64,000 bases of DNA from Gordionus sp. m RMFG-2023 (lineage: Eukaryota > Nematomorpha > Gordioida > Chordodea > Parachordodidae): the NCBI RefSeq assembly GCF_954871325.1, contig NC_088778.1:7721743-7785742 (forward strand), in the 5' to 3' direction. Made by a program: the position numbers and the translations under genes. This document shows positions 48,119 to 58,173 of the stretch, piece by piece (the stretch's first letter is position 1; every line of letters starts with the position of its first letter). The notes beneath the pieces were generated by a model. It was not told the origin of the DNA. It saw nothing but the letters and a program-made list of their open reading frames with translations, and made no database searches.

Positions 48119-48475
48119 ATTAGAGATTTATATGTTAAAACCCAGGCTGGGTTAAAAGAAAATTCGGTCAAACTTGGTCGGGTTTAATATATTTTTTATA
48201 AAATTAGAGCCAGGCCATTAAAATTTTTAAATATAACATCATTCAATTTAGTGAAATAAATTGATATATTGTAAAAATTACAAGAAACAAGGTATTAATA
48301 ATATTTATTTGTAAGAATAATATTTTTACAATTAAAAAAATAAATATTAAATCTATATTTATCTGGAAGAGCTGACAAGCCTCGGGTGGGATAAATAAAA
48401 AAAATGTTTTGTTCAAAATTCGGGTCGGGTCTGGCTGGGTTTGAAAAATTAAGCTCGGTACAGATATGTAATATC
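48119..48475. mobile_element. GGGTCGGG-type MITE relic
   Basis: Outer segments carry AACCCAGGCTGGGTT and GGTCGGGTTT on the left and CGGGTCGGGTCTGGCTGGGT on the right, around an AT-rich core. This matches the design of the GGCC-rich hAT MITEs. No clean terminal repeat or duplication is visible. Confidence 0.4.
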
Positions 48476-48479
48476 TTTT

Positions 48480-49292
48480 GTTATACCATTCCCCCTCCAT
48501 GGTAATTGATATTGTCATAATAAATATTTATACAAAATAAAATTATATTTTGCGCATGGCCCTCAAATGTTGGATCGAGCTCTATTCCTCATTTTACATC
48601 TAATTAGAATCATTAAATAGTAAGTGACTTAGAATAAGATGGATACATGGGTAAAGGACCAATACAACCTTCATCCATGAATTTTAATAAATTTAATTAT
48701 TTTAAAAGGGGTTGGGTAGATATAAACTACTAAGCTAAATTTTAATGATTATAGGTCATACAATGTGAGTATCCTATCATCAAGTATTTATTTTGCTAAC
48801 GAAATCTTGGTTTGAGAAATTACTTGAGGTTCCTGTGAAGTATCGCCTTTTAATTTTAAATAAATTTTTGATTGATTTTTCACTAATGTTTAGTTTAATA
48901 AAATATCTCATAATTAATATTTAGCTCCTTCACATCTCTAATCCATTTCTAAAACCATAACGATTTATATTTACTATATTGTTTTCCTTTGACGGAGATA
49001 GCCGTAATTTAAAAATATATTATTTATCATGGTATTCGATATATTAACAACCAACAAACGCCAGTCTCTTTTTCAACCTACAGGATATTTATTGTAAATA
49101 AATAAATATATCTATTAAATATACTTTACAAATAGTATAATTATTTAAAAAAATAATTGTGTATAATTTATTTTTTAAAACTGAATTAAAATTGCGTTAA
49201 ATTAGTTTTATAACTATTTAAATAAAAAGTTCTTTATTAAAAAATAAATTTCTATACTAAAATTTTCACACTAGAAAATAATAATTACTCAA
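48480..49292. other. upstream region of the GPCR gene
   Basis: AT-rich. No upstream exon, promoter element or repeat could be assigned. Confidence 0.35.
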
Positions 49293-50777
49293 ATGAATGA
49301 ATTGAAGATGGTTTCTGGTTTCTTCATAACTAAATCTGAAAGAATTGGATTTTGCTATATTTCCCTTGTTTTAACAGTTCTAGGGATGGTAGGAAATATT
49401 CTAATGTTTTTGAGTTTCAACGGTTCAAGAAAGAAAAGTTGTGGGAAAGAACGAATCAAAGAAGCTATAGTGACTCAGGATTCAACTAGTAAATACAATA
49501 AAAAAATACCTGTCATTGTTGATTTTAAGGAAGATAAATTAGGAGAGGACTTTAAAAAAAACGAAAAAGGAATAAAGGTTGAAGAATCTCAGAGGAAAAA
49601 TCAACAGTCTGATAATAGCAAAACATTAAAATCATCCAATTTGCACTATTTCTTGAGTATTTTACACATAGTATCCAAGATTTATACTTTTGCTCGAAAA
49701 ATATTTAACAAAAACAAAGGTCAGGCCACTGTCACTACTTTATTCGCCGAGACGCTGTCGGTCAATAATTTCCTATTTTGCTTTACCCTCATCCCTTGGC
49801 CGTTGTTATATTATTGGGGGGCCTATAATCAATCTCAATTTTGGAGATCTAAATATTATAATTTATTTATGAGTAACTTAGAATTCCCTCTAAGAAATGT
49901 TTGTTTGAAAATATCAATAGGAATCACATTGGCCATGACAGTGGATAGATTCATAGCCCTGAAGATACCTTTAAGATATAAATCGCTATCTACACTTAAA
50001 AATTGCAAGATAAGTTTGATAATCATAACTCTAGTTTCTATTGTCACAGAAAGTAGAACGATACTTTGGTACCGCACGGCTTATGTCCATTTCATCTTCA
50101 TGAAGAATTACTTGAACTACAACTCATTATTGGATCAATATTTCGAACGTTGGCTACTTTTAAATGTTTCAAATACTGATCTCCATATAGTTCAAGGTAA
50201 TTCTTCAATCCCATTTGAACAAGCAAGTACCCAATATATTAATGTTTACAATGGGTATTTCTTGGATATTGTTTTCCAGGACAAATTACCATATATATTA
50301 GAGATCTTAAGCGATATCATAAGTGTGATAATTCCAGTGCTGCTCATAACCATATTAAGTTATTTTATCGTAGTGGCTCACAGAGCCTATTTTATAAACA
50401 GGAAAAGAATGAAAAAATTATCATATGCACATAAAATTATCAATAATAACAATAGTAATATCAATAATAATACTTTCATTTCTAAAAGCCCAGGCAATGG
50501 TATAAAACTTAAGTTGAGCGGCGAGGAATCTACAGCAACTTTGATACAAATAACCATAGTAGTTCAATTTTTAATTTGTGAAATACCTCAATTGATAACC
50601 CATTTAGCTTACAAATATTTTATGTGCAAATCACTTAACGATTTAAATTGCAGTTTTCGGGATTATTTAGTATTAGCTCACGTTTTGAATCTGGCTAACC
50701 ATTGCCTCACTTTCTACATTTTTATGATATTTAATGAGAACTTCAGAAAACTTGCAAAGGATATCTTTGTCCAATAA
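49293..50777 (+). CDS. rhodopsin-family GPCR with a very long first intracellular loop
   Basis: One exon of 494 residues. Seven hydrophobic segments are visible: TM1 about 19-42 with the family GN (34-35), TM2 148-172, TM3 197-222 ending in DRF (218-220) for DRY, TM4 239-260, TM5 334-362 with a mid-helix proline, TM6 415-440 with CEIP (429-432) for CWxP, TM7 457-480. Helix 8 starts FNENFRKLAKD. The NPxxY motif is not conserved (CLTFYIF), as in some peptide (FMRFamide-like) receptors. Loop 1 is about 105 residues, very Lys/Glu/Ser-rich, against roughly ten normally. TM3 has Cys204 but the long second extracellular loop (263-332) has no cysteine, so the usual disulfide is absent; NVS and NSS sequons are there. 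Loop 3 is Asn-rich. Probably an orphan peptide receptor coupled to a G protein at the plasma membrane; ligand unknown. Confidence 0.88.
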   Translation: MNELKMVSGFFITKSERIGFCYISLVLTVLGMVGNILMFLSFNGSRKKSCGKERIKEAIVTQDSTSKYNKKIPVIVDFKEDKLGEDFKKNEKGIKVEESQRKNQQSDNSKTLKSSNLHYFLSILHIVSKIYTFARKIFNKNKGQATVTTLFAETLSVNNFLFCFTLIPWPLLYYWGAYNQSQFWRSKYYNLFMSNLEFPLRNVCLKISIGITLAMTVDRFIALKIPLRYKSLSTLKNCKISLIIITLVSIVTESRTILWYRTAYVHFIFMKNYLNYNSLLDQYFERWLLLNVSNTDLHIVQGNSSIPFEQASTQYINVYNGYFLDIVFQDKLPYILEILSDIISVIIPVLLITILSYFIVVAHRAYFINRKRMKKLSYAHKIINNNNSNINNNTFISKSPGNGIKLKLSGEESTATLIQITIVVQFLICEIPQLITHLAYKYFMCKSLNDLNCSFRDYLVLAHVLNLANHCLTFYIFMIFNENFRKLAKDIFVQ

Positions 50778-51021
50778 ATATAAAAAGCGTCAATTGCACT
50801 CAAATATTATGAATGATTTAGTGTGTATAAATTTTGAAATCAATTCGATTTGAAAAATAAGGAAGAAGTCAAAATTTATATGCTATCCATGGAATCAAAA
50901 ATATTATTTACAAACGTATTTATGTGAAAACTTTGCACCACTATATCATATTATATATTTATTTTTAAACCATATTTTGAAACCCTCACTTATTATTATT
51001 AATGTTCCTTTTTGTAGCTTT

Positions 51022-51973
51022 TAATTATTTCATACTTTTGATCATATAGTTTATGTTATATTTTAATTCTATAGTATTTTTTTTAAAAAAATCACAATTC
51101 ATTACTATGTTTATAATTAATTCCTTAACCATAAATTTGTTTTTTTAAATAATATCAATAAAAAATAGGGCGGGAAATTGAATATTCAAAAATAGAAATA
51201 AAGCAAAAACATTAATAAACCGGACAAAAAAACATAACTAAAAATTCCCTTTATATATATATATACATTGATTTTTGTTTTTATAATTATTTTTTAAATA
51301 TCGAATATTATATTTATCAGAATTGTTAATAATATACTTTTAAAAATCAAAAAACTTTATATCGATTCAAATGCTAAAAAGTCTGTCAATACCGATACTA
51401 ATTCATTTTTAAAATAGATTCATTAAAAAATAGTTATAATTTTTATAATTTTTTTTTTATTAATTATTTAAAACACATATATTATATAGTATTCGTTCTC
51501 CTAATTATTTCATACTTTTGATCATATAGTTTATGTTATATTTTATTTCTATAGTATTTTTTTTAAAAAAATCACAATTCATTACTATGTTTATAAATAA
51601 TTCCTTAACCATAGATTTGTTTTTTTAAATTAATATCAATAAAAAATAGGGCGGGAAATTGAATATTCAAAAATAGAAATAAAGCAAAAACATTAATAAA
51701 CCGGACAACAAATATTCACTTTTTAATATATATTATATATTGATTTTTGTTTTTATAATTATTTTTTAAATATCGAATATTATATTTATCAGAATTGTTA
51801 ATAATATACTTTAATCAAAAAACTTTATATCGATTCAAATGCTAAAAAGTCTGTCAATACCGATACTAATTCATTTTTAAAATAGATTCATTAAAAAATA
51901 GATATAATTTCTATAAATTTTTTTTTTATTAATTATTTAAAAATCCACATATATTATATAGTATTCGTTCTCC
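51022..51973. repeat. 480-bp tandem duplication downstream of the GPCR
   Basis: Two direct copies, 51022-51501 and 51502-51973, start at TAATTATTTCATACTTTTGA and end GTATTCGTTCTCC. They differ only by scattered substitutions and short indels. The left edge lies about 245 bp after the GPCR stop codon, so the unit may include 3' flank of the gene. No coding capacity or terminal repeats. Confidence 0.9.
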
Positions 51974-52415
51974 CCATCCAGACCCGTATACAGAAATTTA
52001 ATAATTATTTTTTATTGAAATGATATTTTTTGGAGCAATAAAAATTATTAAAACTAATCATAAAATTTATTATATTTTAAATTTGATATTCGAACCCAAA
52101 TAATAAAATATTGGTAAATACAAAATATTTAAGAGTGTATAATATTCTTAAAAAATATTACAATTAAATCAGTAGGTAAATCACATAATAGGAACATTAT
52201 CTGAGGATTTAAAAAGCAAATTAACATATAGCGTTCATAAATGAAAATTTTACCTTCTTTGCGATTTGACTAATTTTTTAATATTTTGTTCTGTATTGCG
52301 GATTAAATTTCGATGTATATTGAGTAAAGCTAGTCCAATCAATCGATTTTAAGATGTCATACTTTTGAAATAGGTTTTTATTCTCTGTTAAAAATAATCC
52401 TCTCATTTATACTTG
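51974..52415. other. AT-rich spacer
   Basis: No gene or element recognised. Confidence 0.35.
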
Positions 52416-52639
52416 CAGTGTTGTTAAACGGCTCATTTTGAGCCGATTTTTTAAAACGACTAACTCAATATTTTAGCTAGAAAAATATTGCCTAAGTCTC
52501 GAGATTTCGATAATATATGCCTAGACCTTTGTTCCTTCTATGAGAAAAATCTTGAGGCTTGCGTAATATTTTTCTGGACGAAATATTGAGTTAGCCGTTT
52601 TTAAAAATCGGCTCAAAACGAGCCATTTAACAACACTTA
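52416..52639. mobile_element. palindromic hAT-type MITE, TAGTGTTG family
   Basis: This copy starts CAGTGTTGTTAAACGGCTCA and ends GAGCCATTTAACAACACTTA. The long arms are almost perfectly complementary (GAGCCGATTTTTTAAAACG facing CGTTTTTAAAAATCGGCTC, with small differences). The interior has GCCTAAGTCTCGAGATTTCG. The flanks do not match, so the duplication has decayed. Confidence 0.8.
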
Positions 52640-52769
52640 CTAATTAATATCATTGCCAAAATATAGGGTAGGTTAAATAAATTTGGGAAAAACTTTAAGA
52701 CGTTTTAATTTATTTTAATTTCTTTCAAATTTGAGCAGCTATATTTTTAAGAAAAACCAAGAGACCAAA

Positions 52770-53610
52770 GTGATAGTTCCTATTTATTAACAACTAATCA
52801 AGTTAATAGACTATTTATTTTTACCTGAGATATCGTTTTTTTTATTACTTAAAACTTTGTGCTTTTTTTAGTTATATTTTTTGTAGTTTTCACAATTTCT
52901 TTTTTTCTTCTGTTTGTGTAATACTTTATGATAATTCATATAATTTTTATATGATTCTAGATTAATCTGTGAAACAATAAATAAAACATTTTAGATTATA
53001 TATTTTTTTATACTTTTATTCTTTTACTTTAAAATATTTTAATTCTTATTCTTTTCAATTCTAGATGATTTATATATCAATTTCATTTCATTATCAATCA
53101 TTAATATAAAAATGTGAAATGAATATCAGTATAAATGTGATTTTAAATAAAATTATATAGTATATACTTTTAGATGCATGACGAAATTAAATGGCGAGTC
53201 TAAGCTACTTATAAATTTGTGGAATTTTTTACAATCATAATTTTAATTTGTATTGGTATATTCATGTTGGATGACTTAATAATAGTTCCTATTTAATATG
53301 CGTAATTTACATTGTAATTCTATACTCAGTGTAGCATCTTTGTTTTCACTTTCCGATTCTATTATTATATCTTAGATAACTTGGTTCATAATTTTCGTAA
53401 AAATGGTGGATGTGTGGCGATTTTAATAAAGTATGGAAATTGTTTAGCAAATTGTGTTGACTAACGTCGCCATAATCACTTCCCTATCTTAAAATATCTA
53501 AACTCGGAAAAAAATTTTCATTTTAATTTAAAAATAATATCATTTTAAATTTTCTGTATCTTTTTGATTACTTAGTTGATTAAGATACAAATAATTTAAA
53601 GCTTTTTCTA
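52770..53610 (-). mobile_element. hAT relic, deleted subfamily also present at 11010
   Basis: The segment aligns over most of its length with 11010-12039, including the shared TTTGTGTAATACTTTATGAT and CACTTTCCGATTCTAT blocks. It also shares the BED-finger region and GTATCT-rich terminal part of the hAT element at 33028. The outermost terminal repeat is lost near 53610. It is another dead copy on the minus strand. Confidence 0.6.
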
Positions 53611-54027
53611 ACCCCAAATATTTTTTTTAAAAAACTGTTTTTTAAAAAAAATATATATATTCATTTTAAAGAATAATTTTTTGTGAAGATCATTCTTTCT
53701 TTCTTTCTTTCTTGGGGAATCAATTTTATTATATTTTATAGTAGTCCATTTTTTGTAAAAATTTGACCAGCAAATTTTAAAGGTTTTTTTATATATAATG
53801 ATAATATATATAATATATATTTTAGTTTCGGAATTTTTGTGTTTTTGTTGAATTATTGTAAGACCAAAGAAAAAGTACCATAGATCCTGTTTTGTAAAAT
53901 AAAATAACATAAATAATAATCTATGTCTAACAAATAATTTAAAAAAATTTATTTTAAAAGAGTAATAATATATAGGAAAATCATTATGAAAATACATAAA
54001 AAGATAATTTTGTCCTATCAACCCAAT

Positions 54028-54262
54028 ATTGACACTAGTGTTGTTAAACGGCTCGATTTGAGCCAATTTTTAAAAATGGCTAACTCAACACTTTATCCAG
54101 AAAAATATGGTGCAAGAATAAAGATTTTGCTCATAAATGACACAAAGCTTTTGACATCTATTAGCGAAATCTCCAAGCTTAGACAATATTTGGCTAAAAT
54201 ATTGAGTTATCAGTTTTTAAAAATCTGCTCAAATCGTGCCATATAAAACCACTAATTGTAAC
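54028..54262. mobile_element. palindromic hAT-type MITE, TAGTGTTG family
   Basis: The element is 54036-54254 (219 bp), starting TAGTGTTGTTAAACGGCTCG. Its right arm is eroded and ends ACCACTA. The flanks ATTGACAC and ATTGTAAC match at 6 of 8 positions. The length is almost identical to the copy at 26671. A plus-strand open frame crossing it is chance coding. Confidence 0.75.
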
Positions 54263-55380
54263 TATTTTCTAAATGCTAAAATTTCCTTCTATTGTGTGGC
54301 AATAGTTAGTAATAAATTGGTTCTATTTGTTTTCTCCTTTCATAAGAGGACAATAGCTAAACTCAAAACTAAGCTAAAAACAGTAACTATCAGTTTAATT
54401 TAATTTTTATATTTTTATGTAAATATTGTGGAATTTTGATAACTCTCGGTGTAACAAATGAATAGCAATATAAATCAAAAATATAATGGATAATATATGA
54501 TTTTTAAAAAAGATATTAACTAATTATTAATAACATTCACATTTTATTTTTATGGTGATAAAAATTTAAACTAAACGATATATTGCGGAATTTTAATAAC
54601 TGCCACAAAATTATGGTAATTATATGCAAAGTTAAAATTTATAATAATTAACTTTAAAAAAGACATTATAAATGACATTATACATATTTTATGTTTTTGT
54701 AAGTAATATTATGTATTTTATTTATAGATGAAATTCATTAGGTAAACTTATTATAAGTAATTATACGTATCATTTAAAAACATTTACATTTTAATTCCTA
54801 ATAATCATTACAATTTTAAGCATATATAATTTTTATTTTAATACCTTAAGAAATATTTGGCGAATTTAAAAACTGGTTAAAACAAGGTTTTAAAGGGATA
54901 ATTTTGTGCAAATATAATTTATTTCCAAAGATTAAATTTCGTTAGTGATAATATTTCTTAGAGATTGTTAACAGCCTAATTGAACATCTGGAGTATAAAG
55001 AGCATACTAAAATATTTTTTTAGGTATATATTACTAATATCTGACCCAATAAATGTTAATTTACCAATTATATAGTAAAACCCTTCCTACTCTATACAAA
55101 ACAAAATTATCCGCTGCCATAGCGCAGAAATTTTAATTGTGTCATATAAGTAACATTCCGTTTTTTTATAAAAATCCTTTATTTAAATAAAAATTCTTAT
55201 TATTAGTGCTAGTATTTAATGTCAGATATTCCCTATATTTCAAAATTGACATATTTTATAATTTGTAATTACATTTACCATACAATCTATATAATCTCCA
55301 TAATCATAACACGATCGTTTTCGTATCTCCCTAATGTATTTTAAATTTAAGGAGACTATATAGTGTAATGTTAATTTTTT
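54263..55380. other. AT-rich spacer
   Basis: No gene, RNA or element recognised. Confidence 0.4.
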
Positions 55381-55382
55381 GC

Positions 55383-55452
55383 TCTCTACGAGAATCGAAC
55401 TCGAGCCTTCCGTTTCAAAGGCATATGCTTTACCGCATGCACCAACTTGAAT
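55383..55452 (-). pseudogene. tRNA-like sequence (tRNA pseudogene or SINE head)
   Basis: On the minus strand there is a good A box (TGGTGCATGCGG) with a D stem GTGC/GCAT, and a B box (GAGTTCGATTC) in a stem-loop. Between them a perfect 5-bp stem GCCTT/AAGGC encloses an 8-nt loop, where a tRNA needs 7. The 5' and 3' acceptor strands do not pair. It is therefore not a functional tRNA, but it could be a decayed tRNA or the promoter head of a SINE. No SINE tail is recognised. Confidence 0.5.
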
Positions 55453-57140
55453 ATAAATAAAATTTAAAATATTAATTATATATATATTAAATTTTCACGC
55501 ATGCACCAATTTCAACATAAATAAATTTAAAATATTAATTGTATAGATGTTGAAGGTGAAGGTTATATTTAGTTTGTGTGTATGGTATTAAATATACTTT
55601 ATTAATAAATTTTATATAAATATTAAAATTTAAGAGTAAAAGAGGTAAAATTGTTCAATGTAAACTGTGAGCATGTATTAGAAATATCAAAATTTAAAAA
55701 TGTGATGGAAATCATATTGAATAAAATTTAAAATAGAGGTGCTAAGATTTTTGAATTTTAAATATGGGTTATAGATTGGTCTGAAATTTTTATTGCAGAC
55801 AGCCAGAACTGATCAAAAAACCATGTGTTGAAGGGTAATTATTTAGTTTGTGTGTATGGTATTAAATATACTTTATTAATAAATTTTATATAAATATTAA
55901 AATTTAAGAGTAAAAGCGGTAAAATTGTTGCAATGTGTACTGTGAGCATGTATTGGAAATATCAAAATTTAAAATGGTTTGTTTAAAATTTAAATTAGGA
56001 TGAACATACTTTCAGAATGGTATTTTAATATGTATTCATGCATTTCATATAAATACCAGGAGCTCACTAGTAGAATCATACGTAAATCAGAAATTTACCC
56101 TTCATTTGATTATAATTTTGAAATTAGACAGATTTAATTCTTATAAAACCTTACATGAGACCTATTTTTCTCGATCAAATAAATTATTTGGGTTTTACTG
56201 GGGTTGGGAAATATTTTTCCCATTAATATGGACTTGGACCTAGCTTGAGAAACATTTTTCATAATTATTATAGTCTAAGATTCTGTAAATTTTTTAATTT
56301 TAAATATGGACTAGAAATTGGCCTGAAAATTTCTTTTGAAGACATGGCAAGGCCTGATCAAAAACCAAAGCCCATGCAACTTTCATATTCTGATTGTATT
56401 TTTAAATGCATTGTGACTTTTTATATATTTTATTTCAGTCCTCAACTATCAAAATTATTATGGTCTTTTGCGGGTTTGAGAAAACCAAGTGCGAGGACCT
56501 GGCTTGGGAATTTTTTTAATATTAGGCATAGGTGTATTATTTAACACAGAATATTTATATGGCCCTCAGGTAAAATCTAATTTAAATATATTTTTATTCA
56601 AAAAAATAGTATTCACTCTTATTCTTAATGGGTTGGCCTTGGTTGGAGTGATAGGTTAAAATAGACTAAAAAATAGATATGGTTTTTAGAGATTTACCTA
56701 TCTCCAAGCTTGGAAAATTACTATCGGTTAGCCAGGTTTGAGAAATTTTTTTTATAAAATTATTATGGGTTGGGCTGGGCTTGGAAAATATTTTTATAAA
56801 TTATATTGGGCTGGGCTTGGGGAAAATTTTTCAAAATTATTATAAGCTTGAACGCTTGAGAATTTTTTTATTATGAATCATAGGTCAGACATTGGCCCAA
56901 AACAAATTTTTTTGCAGGCCTGGACTTGACCTGATCAAAAAACTAAGGCCCATGAAAATCTGAATTTTGATTGTATTTTTAAATTCATTATGATTATTTA
57001 AATATTTTATTTCAGTTCTCAACTACCAAAATATAATCTTTCATTGGGCTTGGAAGAATTTTCATAATTAATATGACTTAGGACTTTGCCTGGAAATTTT
57101 TTTTAATATTAAATATTAGGTATAAGTAATCAGTAATATT
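55440..57140. repeat. degenerate tandem and direct duplications
   Basis: Three levels are visible. First, a 45-bp segment CGCATGCACCAACTTGAATA... (about 55434) is repeated near 55498. Second, a 155-bp block at 55552-55710, with GTTTGTGTGTATGGTATTAA, recurs at 55840-55985, about 285 bp on. Third, a block at about 56320-56480, with GCCTGATCAAAAACCAAAGC, recurs about 585 bp on at 56900-57050. A further partial copy of the third lies near 55780. TTGGGCTGGGCTTGG-type motifs fill the gaps. This is an old segmental array of one unnamed repeat. Confidence 0.65.
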
Positions 57141-58036
57141 TAACAAATAATATTGATATTGTCAAGTAAATGCTTTAAATTTATTTTTACTCAAACCATA
57201 GCACTTAGTTTTAATGGATTATACCTGGCCTGAAGAAATGAGGGGGTAAGAAGAATAAAAATTGGATATATTTTTCAAATAACAGGTGACATGCATAAAA
57301 GTAAGAAGCAAATTTTCATTCCCCGTCATTTTTGACGGGCTATTTACTAGTATATTAATAATTAAAAATAATATAATAAAGTAAACAAGAAATCACTTTA
57401 TTCATTTTCCGTTTTTCTATTCAAAAAAAAATATTATCTCATTCTTTATTCGAATTTATTTGTGTAATATCACTTTAAATCGATGAGAAAAAAAATCCAG
57501 GAAATTTTTTTTTTATAAATACCTCCAAATTATCTAAAATTTTGTGACTTTCTCGACCAGCGTAACTCTGAAGAGATATTCTTATCAATCCATGAACCAA
57601 TTTGATCAACTAAATCGCATATTCATTTTGAAATAATATATGTCTATGGATATGGAACCTCATAACCGAGGCTTAAGATACATCATTCTTTTGAGGTTTT
57701 GAAGATTTTGTGGGCGTTGTCTCTAATTTCAAACTATATTCTGAGAAAAAATTATTCTAATAATAGATTATCATGAAATCTCAATTTAAATGTATAAACA
57801 TTAATAAAAACGCCTCCACTGCATAATATATAAAAAATTGTATCATTGTTCACATGTTGTAACTTCAAATATAAAAATAATTACTTACCGAAAAAAATTT
57901 ACCATACAATTATTAGTAGTGGAAAAAATTATTACATTATTACAATGTTATTTCATCAAAAGAAATATATAAATAACACAAAATAATTATTTCGTAAAAA
58001 TTTGAACTTCAAAGAAATTTGACTCTATTTATTTTT
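57141..58036. other. AT-rich spacer
   Basis: No gene recognised. A short segment CATTCCCCGTCATTTTTGAC near 57317 is the only G+C-richer spot. Confidence 0.35.
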
Positions 58037-58173
58037 ATTTAAAGGTGTGCTAGGAAAAGTAATTAGTTACTTATGTGATTACATTTCAAAAAATGTAACA
58101 ATTTATATTTATCCAAAATAACGTATTTATTTTTTATAAAAATGTGGCTAGTTACCCTATTTTAACAATACTA
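58037..58173. mobile_element. short hAT MITE (GTAACTAGTTAC family) interrupted by piggyBac
   Basis: Sequence from 58045, with GAAAAGTAATTAGTTACTTA and later GGCTAGTTACCC, ends TAACAATACTA. It resembles the two ends of the 30582 hAT element with the middle removed. The left flank ATTTAAAG (58037-58044) matches ATGTAAAG (60790-60797), found after the piggyBac element, at 7 of 8 positions. The MITE was therefore present first and piggyBac inserted in its last bases. Confidence 0.6.

Noticed and set aside
53608-54066. Minus-strand frame of 152 codons
   Set aside because: It consists of Lys/Phe/Ile/Tyr-rich low complexity across a homopolymer region and enters a MITE. No domain or homologue is recognisable.
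55383-55452. Functional tRNA gene
   Set aside because: The acceptor strands do not pair, the anticodon loop has eight bases, and the discriminator end is absent.
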